The position numbers were made by a program, and so were the translations under genes. Positions 36,852 to 45,819 of a stretch of DNA of 64,000 bases are shown one piece after another. Under the pieces are notes generated by a model that worked only from the letters and a program-made list of their open reading frames with translations, was not told the DNA's origin and searched no databases. The DNA is from Dinoroseobacter sp049801095 (GTDB taxonomy: Bacteria > Pseudomonadota > Alphaproteobacteria > Rhodobacterales > Rhodobacteraceae), in contig NZ_JBNAGH010000001.1 in NCBI RefSeq assembly GCF_049801095.1, positions 868,001-932,000 on the forward strand, written 5' to 3'. The number at the start of each line of letters is the position of its first letter. The stretch's first letter is position 1.

Positions 36852-37750
36852 CCTTCCGGGCGGGCGCGGGTCGTGAGCTGATCCAGCAGGAGCTCGGCGC
36901 TGCGATCCTCGCGTCGCGCATAGAGCGTGATCTGTAGCCCGATCTGACCATAGCTGGGCGCGAGGGCGCGCAGCCGCCCAGCCTCCAGATCCGCGACGCA
37001 CATGGCGTGGGGCAGCCAGCCGACCCCGAGGCCCCGGCGCACCATCTCATGGATCCCGTTGGAAAACGCCGTCTCACAGACCGGGTTCTGGGCCTGCTCC
37101 ACCGTCCCGAAGGCGCAGCGCGCAGCACTCAGCGCCTGCCCGAACGAGCTCTGGACCGGATAGACAATCGCGGGTGTGTCGGCGGGCACGGTGCCATCGG
37201 TGCGCAACCGGTGCCGGATCTGTCCGCCCACCACGGGGATGAGCTGATCGCGGCCCCAAACCTCCCGCCGGACGGAGGCATCAAAGGGCATCGGCCCGGT
37301 CAGCTGCGTCTCGTGGGAGAGCAGCATCCCCGTATCCCCGCGCAGAAACATGGACACGCATTCGCTGCGATTGCCCGGGCGCAAACGCACCCGCAGGGCG
37401 GGCAGCACCTGCCGCGCGTGGAGGGCAATGTCGGGAAAGACCGACGAGATCAGCGCGTGCTGGGCCGCCATCTCAACCACGCTGCCTGCGGGATCGTAGC
37501 GCGCGATGCGGCCCTTGAGCTCCCGGATCCGGTCGATCAGGGCGCGGATTTCGTCCTCATTGGCGATAAGCGCCGGATCGATCTCAATATGGTTGGAGCC
37601 CCGGGCGAGGATCTCTGTTCCGAGCCAGGTTTCGAAACTGCGGATGCGGCGCGAGAAGGCGGGTTGAGTGATGTTCCGCCGCGCGGCGGCCCGGCTCATA
37701 TTGCCCTCTTCGAGCAGGATCAGCACATCCTCGAGCCATTGCATATCCAT
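36848..37750 (-). CDS. LysR-family regulator
   Basis: A 300-residue LysR regulator with helix-turn-helix at residues 3-60 (MQWLEDVLILLEEGNMSRAA, TQPAFSRRIRSFETWLG). It is divergent from the PLP enzyme gene at 37863 and probably controls it. Its stop overlaps the stop of the convergent hydrolase by four bases. Confidence 0.85.
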   Translation of the reverse strand: MDMQWLEDVLILLEEGNMSRAAARRNITQPAFSRRIRSFETWLGTEILARGSNHIEIDPALIANEDEIRALIDRIRELKGRIARYDPAGSVVEMAAQHALISSVFPDIALHARQVLPALRVRLRPGNRSECVSMFLRGDTGMLLSHETQLTGPMPFDASVRREVWGRDQLIPVVGGQIRHRLRTDGTVPADTPAIVYPVQSSFGQALSAARCAFGTVEQAQNPVCETAFSNGIHEMVRRGLGVGWLPHAMCVADLEAGRLRALAPSYGQIGLQITLYARREDRSAELLLDQLTTRARPEG

Positions 37751-37862
37751 GTGTCACGCCCTCTGCTCATACAATCGCTTTGACTGGACTGCGAAGATAG
37801 CACTCTTCAAGCGCGCCAGCCAAATGTATGCTTGGGCCAACAGGACCCAAAAGGCAAAGACC

Positions 37863-38936
37863 ATGACGACAGCAGCACCCCAAGAGGACACGGATTTTCA
37901 GGCAACCCTGCGCAAGGAGCTGGCCACGACCCTCGCCACCTTCCCGCGCATCCGCTTCGGGCATCTGCCCACGGCGCTGGAGCCCATGGACCGGCTGAGC
38001 GAGCTTCTGGGTGGGCCGCGGCTCTGGGTGAAGCGGGATGATTGCACCGGCCTGTCCTCGGGCGGCAACAAGACCCGCAAGCTGGAATACCTGATGGCGG
38101 ATGCGCAGGCCAAAGGCGCGGATACGATCATCACCCAAGGCGCGACCCAGTCAAACCACGCGCGCCAGACGGCGGCGGCCTCGGCCAAGCTGGGCCTCGA
38201 CTGCCACATCCTGCTGGAGGATCGGACGGGCTCGAATGATCCGGCCTATATCCTGAACGGCAATGTCCTGCTGGACCGGCTGCATGGGGCGAGCGTCTCC
38301 AAGCGCGCGGGCGGCGCGGATATGAATGCCGAGATGGAAACGCTGGCCGAGACCCTGCGGGCCGAGGGCAAGTCGCCCTATATCATCCCCGGCGGTGGCT
38401 CGAACCAGATCGGCGCGCTCGGCTATGTGAACTGCGTGCGCGAGATGGCCGATCAGGCCGCCGAGATTGGCCTGTCGATCGATGCACTGGTCCATGCCAC
38501 GGGCAGCTCAGGCACCCAGGCCGGGCTGGTCACGGGTCTCGCGGCGCTTCAGAGCGACGTGCACCTTCTAGGGATTGGTGTGCGCGCGCCGCAAGAAAAG
38601 CAGGAACAGATGGTCTATGATCTGGCCTGCAAGACCGCGGATCACCTCGGCACCGGGCTCGAGATCGCGCGGGATCAGGTGCGCGCCAATTGCGACTATG
38701 TGGGGCCGGGCTATGGCCTGCCGACGGAGGGTATGATCGAAGCGGTGAAGCTTTTGGCGCGGACCGAAGGCCTGCTCTTTGATCCGGTCTATTCCGGCAA
38801 GGGGCTCGACGGGCTGATCGACCAGATCAAGAAGGGCTACTTCGCGGGTCTCGACAATGTCGTCTTCCTGCACACGGGCGGTAGTGCTGCGCTCTTCGGC
38901 TATCCCGAAACCTTCGAGCTGCACGGCTACAGCTAA
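37863..38936 (+). CDS. D-cysteine desulfhydrase/L-cysteate sulfo-lyase-like PLP enzyme
   Basis: A 357-residue fold-type II PLP enzyme. The PLP lysine lies in SGGNKTRKLEYL (near residue 65), and GATQSNHARQTAAAS follows at about residue 90. The C-terminal GYGLPTEGMIEAVK and DPVYSGKGLDGLI are shared by DcyD and by CuyA, the (R)-cysteate sulfo-lyase described in roseobacters. Which activity applies cannot be settled by eye; the best-known annotation trap is that cuyA is often named dcyD. It adjoins the betaine-type ABC operon and has its own LysR gene. The start at 37863 is preferred to an upstream frame with no relatives. Confidence 0.8.
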   Translation: MTTAAPQEDTDFQATLRKELATTLATFPRIRFGHLPTALEPMDRLSELLGGPRLWVKRDDCTGLSSGGNKTRKLEYLMADAQAKGADTIITQGATQSNHARQTAAASAKLGLDCHILLEDRTGSNDPAYILNGNVLLDRLHGASVSKRAGGADMNAEMETLAETLRAEGKSPYIIPGGGSNQIGALGYVNCVREMADQAAEIGLSIDALVHATGSSGTQAGLVTGLAALQSDVHLLGIGVRAPQEKQEQMVYDLACKTADHLGTGLEIARDQVRANCDYVGPGYGLPTEGMIEAVKLLARTEGLLFDPVYSGKGLDGLIDQIKKGYFAGLDNVVFLHTGGSAALFGYPETFELHGYS

Positions 38937-38945
38937 GCCCGCCGG

Positions 38946-38965
38946 GCGACGCCCTCAGGCGTCGC
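38946..38965. terminator. hairpin shared by two convergent genes
   Basis: Eight-base arms GCGACGCC and GGCGTCGC around loop CTCA. The loop contains the reversed stop codon of the GMC gene (38955-38957), so the hairpin spans the 3' end of both genes. No T run is present. Confidence 0.4.
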
Positions 38966-40550
38966 TCAGCACCAGATCGCTGGCCTTTTCACCGATCATG
39001 ATGGCGGGGGCATTCGTGTTCCCGCTGACAATCTCCGGCATGATCGAGCAATCGGCGACCCGCAGATTGCCGATCCCGTGGACCCGCAGGTCCGCCCCGA
39101 CCACGGCCCCTTCCCCGGAGCCCATCGCGCAGGTGCCCGTGGGGTGATAGATCGATACCGAGTTCGACCGCGCCCAATCCAGCGTGCCGTCATAGTCATC
39201 CTGAGACAGGTCTGCGGTGGGCCGGAACTCTTCCGAGATTTTCGAGGCCAGCGGCGCATGCTGCGCGATCTTGCGGGCCACATTCACCCCGGCGACGATC
39301 GTCTGGCAGTCGGTCTCGGTCGACAGATAGTTCGGGTGGATCTTGACATAGCTTGACGGATCCGGCCCGTTCAGGCGTAGGCTGCCGCGGCTTTCGGGCC
39401 GGAGCTGACAGACCGACATGGTGAAGGCCGAGAAGGGATGCACCCCTTCGCCCGGGCTGTCTGCCGACCAGGGCTGCACGTGGAACTGGATGTCCGGGGT
39501 CTCAACCTCGGGCCGTGTCTTGATGAAGCCGGTCGCAAGGCTCGCGGCCATGGTCATCGGCCCCGCCCGGAACATCGCGTATTTCAGGGCGATCCGCGCC
39601 TGATTGAAAAGACTGCGCACCTCGTCATTCAGGGTCGGCTCATTGCACTTATAGACCAGCCGCGCTTGCAGGTGGTCCTGCAGGCCCTGCCCCACGCCAG
39701 GCAGGCTGTGCACCGGCTCGATCCCGTTTTCCTTCAGGTGGTCCGGATCGCCGATCCCCGACAGCATCAGCATCTGCGGCGAGTTGATTGCCCCACCGCT
39801 CAGAATGATGTCGCGCTTTACGATCAGGGTCTGCTCGGTCCCGGACTTGTCGCGATAGCGCAGCCCGGTCGCCTTCTTGCCGTCCAGCACGATTCGCGTC
39901 ACCAGCGCATTGGTGATGATGTTGAGATTCGCGCGCTTCTTCGCGGGCTTGAGATAGGCCACCGCCGAGCTGCAGCGCCGCCCGTCCCGGGTGGTGAGCT
40001 GGAAGTACCCGACCCCCTCCTGCGTGGCGCCATTGTAGTCCGGATTGAACGGGTATCCCGCCTCTTGCGCGGCGGCGACCCAGGCATCGCAAATCGGGCG
40101 CTGGATCCGCATATTCGAGACCGAGAGCGGCCCACCCGTGCCGTGATAGGCGTCCTCGCCGCGCTCCTGATCCTCGCTCCGGCGGAAGAGCGGCAGGACA
40201 TCATCCCAGCCCCAGCCTGCATTGCCCATTTGACGCCAGCGATCGTAATCCTCTTTCTGGCCGCGCACATAGAGCAGCCCGTTGAGCGAGGAAGACCCGC
40301 CCAGAACCTTGCCCCGGGGCCAGTCGATGGAGCGTCCGTTCAGGCCCGGATCGGGCTCCGTCCGGTAGCACCAGTCCACCTTGGGGTTGTGCATGGTCTT
40401 GAAGTAGCCAACGGGGATATGGATCCAGGGGTTCGTATCCGGCCCGCCCGCCTCAAGCACAGCGACCCTGTTTTTCGGGTCTGCACTCAGGCGATTGGCA
40501 AGCACACAGCCTGCAGAACCGGCCCCCACAATGGCATAATCGACCTCCAT
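38955..40550 (-). CDS. GMC-family (choline dehydrogenase-like) oxidoreductase
   Basis: A 531-residue FAD enzyme. The N-terminal FAD motif is VGAGSAGCVLANRL. The GMC signature region includes PRGKVLGGSSSLNGLLYVRG, and the active-site His and Asn are in SIYHPTGTCAMG and SGNTNAPAIMIGEK near the C-terminus. The substrate is an alcohol, possibly choline-like, but many roseobacter GMC enzymes act on other alcohols. The start at 40550 follows GGAGGGGAC; a TTG start at 40592 is less likely. It is divergent from the TRAP operon, which may import its substrate. Confidence 0.85.
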   Translation of the reverse strand: MEVDYAIVGAGSAGCVLANRLSADPKNRVAVLEAGGPDTNPWIHIPVGYFKTMHNPKVDWCYRTEPDPGLNGRSIDWPRGKVLGGSSSLNGLLYVRGQKEDYDRWRQMGNAGWGWDDVLPLFRRSEDQERGEDAYHGTGGPLSVSNMRIQRPICDAWVAAAQEAGYPFNPDYNGATQEGVGYFQLTTRDGRRCSSAVAYLKPAKKRANLNIITNALVTRIVLDGKKATGLRYRDKSGTEQTLIVKRDIILSGGAINSPQMLMLSGIGDPDHLKENGIEPVHSLPGVGQGLQDHLQARLVYKCNEPTLNDEVRSLFNQARIALKYAMFRAGPMTMAASLATGFIKTRPEVETPDIQFHVQPWSADSPGEGVHPFSAFTMSVCQLRPESRGSLRLNGPDPSSYVKIHPNYLSTETDCQTIVAGVNVARKIAQHAPLASKISEEFRPTADLSQDDYDGTLDWARSNSVSIYHPTGTCAMGSGEGAVVGADLRVHGIGNLRVADCSIMPEIVSGNTNAPAIMIGEKASDLVLSDA

Positions 40551-40660
40551 TTCACGTCCCCTCCCGTCGTCCGTGAAAAAAACTCTATGCAAATTGCGAT
40601 TACTAAACTAGCATTTTTTGATACAAAAGGTCTCAAAAATTGCAAAACGGGAGGAAAGCA

Positions 40661-41890
40661 ATGGGAGTATATGATCGGATCAAGGGAGTCTCGCGTCGAG
40701 ATTTCTTCAGGATCGCAGGGACTTATGGCATGAGCTCGACCCTGCTCGCGGCGGGCGCCTTTGGCGGGGCCATGACCGCAGGCAATCTCGCGAAAGCCGC
40801 TGAGTCCACCTATAACAAACGCTTCTCCAAGGAAGCCAAGCACACGTTGAAGTTCGGCGCCGCCGGTTTCAACCCCCAAAACCTGTTGATCGAGCGCGCG
40901 GGCTGCCTGGAATTTGCCCGCGATCTTGAAGAGCGGACCGATGGCGAGATTCGCATCGAGTTCATCGGCAACAACCAGATCTGCGGTCAGCTCTCCTGTG
41001 TGGAGAAGGCGCAGCAGGGCATCATCGACCTCTATGCGGCCTCGACCCAGAACTCCGCAGGCGGCGCGCCCTATCTGAACGTGCTGGACTATGCCTACAT
41101 GTTCCGCTCGCGCGCGGACCAGTACTACTTCATGTACTCGCCCGAATCGCAGCGCATCCTGCGGGATCCGTTCGAGAAGCGGCACGGCCTGAAGTTCCTC
41201 TTCACCCATGCGGAACTGCGCGGCATCCAGCTGGGTCTCAGCTGGCAGGACAAGGACACCGTCACCAGCATCGACCAACTGAACGGCACCAAGAACCGGG
41301 TGACGGGCACGCAGCTGGGCCGGATCGCCATGCAGGCGCTTGGCCTGAACCCGGTGCCGGTGGCCTGGGAAGAGACCCTCGACGGCCTGAAGCAGGGCCT
41401 GATCGATGGCGCCGAGACATGGGCTTCGGCCGTGGCCTACGCCAACATGTCGCCTGTGGTCAGCCAGTGTGTGGACCTGCGCTTCTTCTGCGGGACCGAG
41501 CATACGGCCATGACGTCCAAGGCCTTCGACGGGCTGAGCGGCGAGCTGCAGGATGCGGTGATGGAATCCTCGTATCTCACGCAGGTGCATGTGCAGGCGG
41601 CCAACGAAGCCGCACTGGTCAACACCGTCGGCTTCACCGATCCGCCCATGCCGGGCACGATCTTTGCCGAGAACAACGTGCGGGTGGCCAAGCTCTCTGA
41701 CGCCGAAATCAAGAAGGCCGAAGAGATGTGCTCGCCCGAGTTCCAGCCGCAGCTCTGGGAGCAGTGGCGCGAGCGGATCAACAACTGGGCCGGTGGCATC
41801 GACACCTACCAGGACATCTACAACGAGGTGCGCAACAACCCGCATACCCTCGCTGAGAATGTTGAGCCCCGCCGGTGGTGGAAAGGCTAA
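40661..41890 (+). CDS. TRAP transporter substrate-binding protein (DctP-like), Tat-exported
   Basis: A 409-residue DctP-type binding protein. A twin-arginine signal SRRDFFRIAG lies at residues 11-20, with a hydrophobic stretch and likely cleavage after LAKA at about residue 46. The mature part has ARDLEERTDGEIRIEFIG and the conserved block LGRIAMQALGLNPVPVAWEE. ATG 40661 follows GGGAGGAAAG. It is the first gene of a three-gene TRAP operon with an IclR gene behind it. Confidence 0.9.
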   Translation: MGVYDRIKGVSRRDFFRIAGTYGMSSTLLAAGAFGGAMTAGNLAKAAESTYNKRFSKEAKHTLKFGAAGFNPQNLLIERAGCLEFARDLEERTDGEIRIEFIGNNQICGQLSCVEKAQQGIIDLYAASTQNSAGGAPYLNVLDYAYMFRSRADQYYFMYSPESQRILRDPFEKRHGLKFLFTHAELRGIQLGLSWQDKDTVTSIDQLNGTKNRVTGTQLGRIAMQALGLNPVPVAWEETLDGLKQGLIDGAETWASAVAYANMSPVVSQCVDLRFFCGTEHTAMTSKAFDGLSGELQDAVMESSYLTQVHVQAANEAALVNTVGFTDPPMPGTIFAENNVRVAKLSDAEIKKAEEMCSPEFQPQLWEQWRERINNWAGGIDTYQDIYNEVRNNPHTLAENVEPRRWWKG

Positions 41891-41912
41891 GGCTCACGCC
41901 CTAGACTACGGT

Positions 41913-41937
41913 GGCCGGCCCCAGAGCGGGGCCGGTC
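41913..41937 (+). terminator. hairpin after the TRAP binding-protein gene
   Basis: GGCCGGCCCC, loop AGAGC, GGGGCCGGTC: ten paired bases with one G-U, 22 bases after the stop of the binding-protein gene. No T run. It probably uncouples the high expression of the binding protein from the membrane subunits. Confidence 0.55.
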
Positions 41938-41996
41938 GACCACACGACACCCCACAGGGCCTAACCCGCGGTGCGGAGTATAGGGCGGAGGGACCG

Positions 41997-42665
41997 ATGG
42001 AGATCTGGTCCGATTTGGGTGCATTGATCAGCGCCCTAGGCAGTCAGGATTCCTGGACGATCCGCCAGGCACTGACCCCCAACACAGTCTACATTTTCGG
42101 GGCGGCGTTTCTGGTCGTGTCGGGCTTGGTTCTGGCCTGGATTTACCACCATGTCCCGATCGTCGAGCGGTATTTCGAGCGGACGGTCATGGTGACCTGC
42201 TATCTCGCGACTGCGGGCATCATCTTTTGGGGCGTGATCGACCGCTTCATCTTTTCGAACCAGCAGCCCTGGTCGACGACCATCCCCCCGTTCCTCTTCA
42301 TGATCATGGCGCTCTTCGGCGGGGCCTATAACATTCGCCTGAGGACCCATCTGAGCTTCTCTGAATTCCGGACCGTCATGCCGCGCAAGGCGCAATATGC
42401 CTGCCTCTGCCTCGATTTCGCCCTGTGGTTCGGCTTTGCGCTGATCCTGCTGGTGACAACACTGCGGGTCGTCGCGCTCTCGGCGTCGAACTTCCAGATC
42501 GTGCTGGGCACGGACAACACCATGCAGTGGTGGTTCCTGCTCTCGGCGCCGATTGCCGCGACCCTGATGGCCGCGCGGGCGATCGAGAACATCCAGGATG
42601 ACACCAAGAACCTGCGCAGCGGTGAGCCGCTGATCAAGCAGGCCGTGATCGGGGGAGATGTCTGA
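41997..42665 (+). CDS. TRAP transporter small permease (DctQ-like)
   Basis: A 222-residue membrane protein with four hydrophobic segments. The loop IRLRTHLSFSEFRTVMP resembles the conserved NIRVD-type region of DctQ proteins. The ATG at 41997 follows GGGCGGAGGGACC. Its stop overlaps the start of the large permease by one base (TGATG). Confidence 0.85.
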   Translation: MEIWSDLGALISALGSQDSWTIRQALTPNTVYIFGAAFLVVSGLVLAWIYHHVPIVERYFERTVMVTCYLATAGIIFWGVIDRFIFSNQQPWSTTIPPFLFMIMALFGGAYNIRLRTHLSFSEFRTVMPRKAQYACLCLDFALWFGFALILLVTTLRVVALSASNFQIVLGTDNTMQWWFLLSAPIAATLMAARAIENIQDDTKNLRSGEPLIKQAVIGGDV

Positions 42666-44023
42666 TGGCTGACGGAACTCTTGTCACACTGATCTCGGTC
42701 GGGGTCACCTTCCTCTTCATGCTGGGCGTGCCGGTCTTTCTGGTCATCGCCTACTGGGTCGTCGGCTGCTCTTTCGTGCTGGGCCTGACGCTCGACAATA
42801 TGGGCGCCGAGATCCTCAACGTCTTCAACAAGGGCTTTGCCCTTCTCGCAATGCCCCTCTTCATCCTGACCGGGGACCTGATCAACAAATCAGGCATCGC
42901 GCGACGGCTCTCGGATTTCGCCTATGCCTGTCTCGGCTGGCTGCGTGGCGGTCTCGCCATGGCGTCGCTCGGGGCCTGTGGTCTCTTCGCGGCGATCTCG
43001 GGCTCGAACTCGGCCACCACGGCAACCATCGGCTCCATGCTCCATCCCGAGATGGTCAAGGGCGGCTATGATGAGCGCTTCTCGGCGGCCACCGCAGCTG
43101 CCGGCGGCACGGTCGGGATCATCATCCCGCCCTCGATCATCTTCATCGTCTATGGCTTCCTGATGAACCTGCCGATTTCGGACCTCTTTGTGGCGGGCAT
43201 CATTCCCGGCACGCTGATGGTGGTCGGCATGCAGCTCGCCTGCTGGATCATCTGCCGGATCAATGGCTGGGGCTATCTGATCCCGCTGCAGCTCAACCGG
43301 GTGCTCAAGACCGCCTTCGGGGCCTGGCTCGGCTTCTTCGCCATCGGCCTCGTGCTTTGGGGGATCTATACGGGCAAGTTCTCCCCCACCGAGGCGGCGG
43401 GCGTGACCGTGGGCTTCTGCATCATCGCGGGGCTTGTATCCTGGCTTCTGACCAAGGTGCTGAGCCTGCGTTCGGACAAGACCTGGGAAGAGAAGAGCTA
43501 TGGCGAGATGCTGGTCGTCGAGGGCTTCACCCTGCGCCAGATCCCCGGGATCACCATGCGCTCGGCTGAGATTACGGGCATCCTCGCGCCGCTCATCGCC
43601 ATCTCGGTGGTGATGCAGCAGATCCTCTCGCTCCTCGGTGCGCAGCAGGTGATCGGGGACTTCGTGACCTCCATGGGCGGCTACCACGCGGTGCTCTTTA
43701 CGGCGATGATCATCGTGTTCTTCTCGGGCATGGTTCTTGAGAGCCTGCCGGTGACGATCATCCTTGCGCCGATCCTCGCACCGATTGCGGCGAGTGTCGG
43801 GGTGGACCCGATCCACTTTGCAGTGATCTTCCTCGTGGGGGCTTCGATCGGGTTCATCACCCCGCCATATGGGCTCAACCTTTATGTGGCCTCAGGGGTC
43901 ACGGGCGTGCCCTATTTCCGGCTTCTGCGCTACACGGTGCCTTATCTTGTGGCACTGATCTCGGTGTGGTTCCTGGTGTCGCTGGTCCCCGATTTAGCCT
44001 TGATACTGCTGCCGAATAAGTAA
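42665..44023 (+). CDS. TRAP transporter large permease (DctM-like)
   Basis: A 452-residue membrane protein with about 12 hydrophobic segments. The motifs MPLFILTGDLINKSGIARRL, AISGSNSATTATIGSMLHPE and GFITPPYGLNLYVASG mark the DctM family. It lacks signs of truncation. It is translationally coupled to the small permease. Confidence 0.9.
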   Translation: MADGTLVTLISVGVTFLFMLGVPVFLVIAYWVVGCSFVLGLTLDNMGAEILNVFNKGFALLAMPLFILTGDLINKSGIARRLSDFAYACLGWLRGGLAMASLGACGLFAAISGSNSATTATIGSMLHPEMVKGGYDERFSAATAAAGGTVGIIIPPSIIFIVYGFLMNLPISDLFVAGIIPGTLMVVGMQLACWIICRINGWGYLIPLQLNRVLKTAFGAWLGFFAIGLVLWGIYTGKFSPTEAAGVTVGFCIIAGLVSWLLTKVLSLRSDKTWEEKSYGEMLVVEGFTLRQIPGITMRSAEITGILAPLIAISVVMQQILSLLGAQQVIGDFVTSMGGYHAVLFTAMIIVFFSGMVLESLPVTIILAPILAPIAASVGVDPIHFAVIFLVGASIGFITPPYGLNLYVASGVTGVPYFRLLRYTVPYLVALISVWFLVSLVPDLALILLPNK

Positions 44024-44034
44024 CCCTTAGCGGC

Positions 44035-44814
44035 ATGGATGAGACGGTAACACATGAGAAAGACGCCCAGATTCCCACGAACCTGCGGTTACTTCTGATC
44101 CTTGAGGAGGTGGCGCGCCGCGGCGTGCCCCTCAAACCGTCTGATCTGATCGAGACCTTGGGGCTCGCGAAGCCCACGGTGCACCGTCTGTTGCAAACCG
44201 CCGAGGCCGAGGGTTTCGTGCAGCGCGATCTTGACGGGCGGTCCTATGGGCCGGGGCCACGGCTCCGGCTCTTATCCGTCAACACCATGTCTTCCGAGCA
44301 TCTGCGCACCGCCCGTCTGGCGATCCTGCGCAGCGTGGCCGAAGAGATTGGCGAGACCTGCAATCTGGCGATCCCGGACCGGGAGGGGATGATCTATCTC
44401 GACCGGGTCGAGACGAAATGGCCCCTGCGGATCCAACTGGCCGTGGGGACGCAAGTGCCGTTTCACTGCACGGCAAGCGGCAAGCTCTACCTCTCTACGC
44501 TGCGGCGCAAGACCCTGGACGGGTTTCTCGCCGCCGGCAGCCTGCCGGCCAGCACCGAGCAGACCCTGACCGAGCCCGAAGACCTGCGCGAGGAATTGAC
44601 GACCATCGCGCGGAACGGCTTTTCCACGGATGACGAGGAGTTCATGACCGGAATGGCGGCGGTTGCGGTGCCTATTCTCGACACGCAGCGCCGCCTCGTG
44701 GCCTCGCTGGCGGTGCACGCCCCGGTGCAGCGCCATGACCTGTCGGGGCTTCTAGCCTTCCTGCCCGTTCTGCAATCCGGGTCAACGAAGCTCGCCAAAC
44801 TTCTGGCGAGCTAA
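44035..44814 (+). CDS. IclR-family regulator
   Basis: A 259-residue regulator. The helix-turn-helix covers residues 14-75 (LIETLGLAKPTVHRLLQTAEAEGF), followed by the IclR effector domain (GETCNLAIPDREGMIYLDRVET, HCTASGKLYLS). It begins 12 bases after the large permease stop and probably regulates this TRAP operon and the divergent GMC gene. Confidence 0.9.
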   Translation: MDETVTHEKDAQIPTNLRLLLILEEVARRGVPLKPSDLIETLGLAKPTVHRLLQTAEAEGFVQRDLDGRSYGPGPRLRLLSVNTMSSEHLRTARLAILRSVAEEIGETCNLAIPDREGMIYLDRVETKWPLRIQLAVGTQVPFHCTASGKLYLSTLRRKTLDGFLAAGSLPASTEQTLTEPEDLREELTTIARNGFSTDDEEFMTGMAAVAVPILDTQRRLVASLAVHAPVQRHDLSGLLAFLPVLQSGSTKLAKLLAS

Positions 44815-44887
44815 GAGCGCCTACGCATGGCCCGGTTTCCTAAGCGTCGCTCGGAGTGGCGCGGTTGGCTCGGCCCCCTGCGGGTCA

Positions 44888-44911
44888 GCGCCGATTACAT
44901 GTAATCGGCGC
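44888..44911. repeat. perfect 24-base palindrome at a convergent gene end
   Basis: The 12-base arm GCGCCGATTACA at 44888-44899 is followed directly by its exact reverse complement. It lies 74 bases after the IclR stop and one base before the reversed stop of the LysR gene. It could be a bidirectional terminator without T runs or a protein-binding site. Confidence 0.6.
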
Positions 44912-44912
44912 G

Positions 44913-45737
44913 TCACGCTCCGCTGCAATTGTCTTTCAGTATGGTGACGAGGCGCTCGATCACCGCGCGAACTGCGGGGATGTGGCGATCATCCTGATGC
45001 ATGACCAGCCATTGGTCATGGGCCAGATCCTCGATCTCTGCGGAGACCCGCATCAGCCCGGCCTCCCGGTCGCCGACAAAGCATGGCAGGACCGCCCGCC
45101 CGGCCCCCGCAAGGGCCAGATCGAGCGCATTGCGCGGATGGGTGACCTCAATTCCTTCGCTTCCCCCCGCCTCTGCCGCAACCCAGCGGGACGAGGGCGT
45201 CGCGCCCATCACACGGATCCATGGCCGGTCCGCAGGGTCCATCGCGTAGGCCGCAAACGCGATCCGACCGATCTTACGCCCGGCGAGGGACACATCCTCC
45301 GGCGGTTGGTTGCGCACCCCGATCAGGGTCTCGCGCCGAGAAATGCTCAGTACCTCTTCCGCCGCGATGAAGCGCAGCTGCGCCCCGCTTTGCCCCAGAA
45401 GCTCCGGCACCCGGCGGCAGAGAAGGGCCGTGACCCAGCTCCCGGCGGAGATCTTGATCAGCGGGCGCGCGGGATCGGCAGTCTCCACCAGCGGGAGAAG
45501 ATCCGTCTCCAGCCCGCAGAGTTTCTCAAAGAACGCCTGCCCCTCCTCCGTCAGCGCATAGCCCCGCGGCATCCGGTGAAACAGCTCCTGCCCCAGCCGT
45601 CTTTCCAGCGCGAGCATCCGCCGCCCCAGAGTTGGCGCGCTCTTGCCGGTGGTTTCGGTCGCAGGGGCCAGCCCCTTCCCCCGCGCCACGGCGAGGAACA
45701 ACCGTAAGTCATCCCAGTCGAAAGTCGTTTCATTCAT
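44913..45737 (-). CDS. LysR-family regulator
   Basis: A 274-residue LysR regulator. The DNA-binding region (residues 7-65: WDDLRLFLAVARGKGLAPAA, SAPTLGRRMLALE) lacks the most typical SQxAVS form but keeps the spacing; it matches the variant group with shorter effector domains. It is divergent from the aldo/keto reductase gene, its probable target. Confidence 0.8.
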   Translation of the reverse strand: MNETTFDWDDLRLFLAVARGKGLAPATETTGKSAPTLGRRMLALERRLGQELFHRMPRGYALTEEGQAFFEKLCGLETDLLPLVETADPARPLIKISAGSWVTALLCRRVPELLGQSGAQLRFIAAEEVLSISRRETLIGVRNQPPEDVSLAGRKIGRIAFAAYAMDPADRPWIRVMGATPSSRWVAAEAGGSEGIEVTHPRNALDLALAGAGRAVLPCFVGDREAGLMRVSAEIEDLAHDQWLVMHQDDRHIPAVRAVIERLVTILKDNCSGA

Positions 45738-45819
45738 GAAATGAAAGGTACAGTTTGTTCCGTGGATTGACAGCCCAAGCTTGTCCTAGCCTGAACGCAT
45801 CTCGCAACGGAGCACGCAG

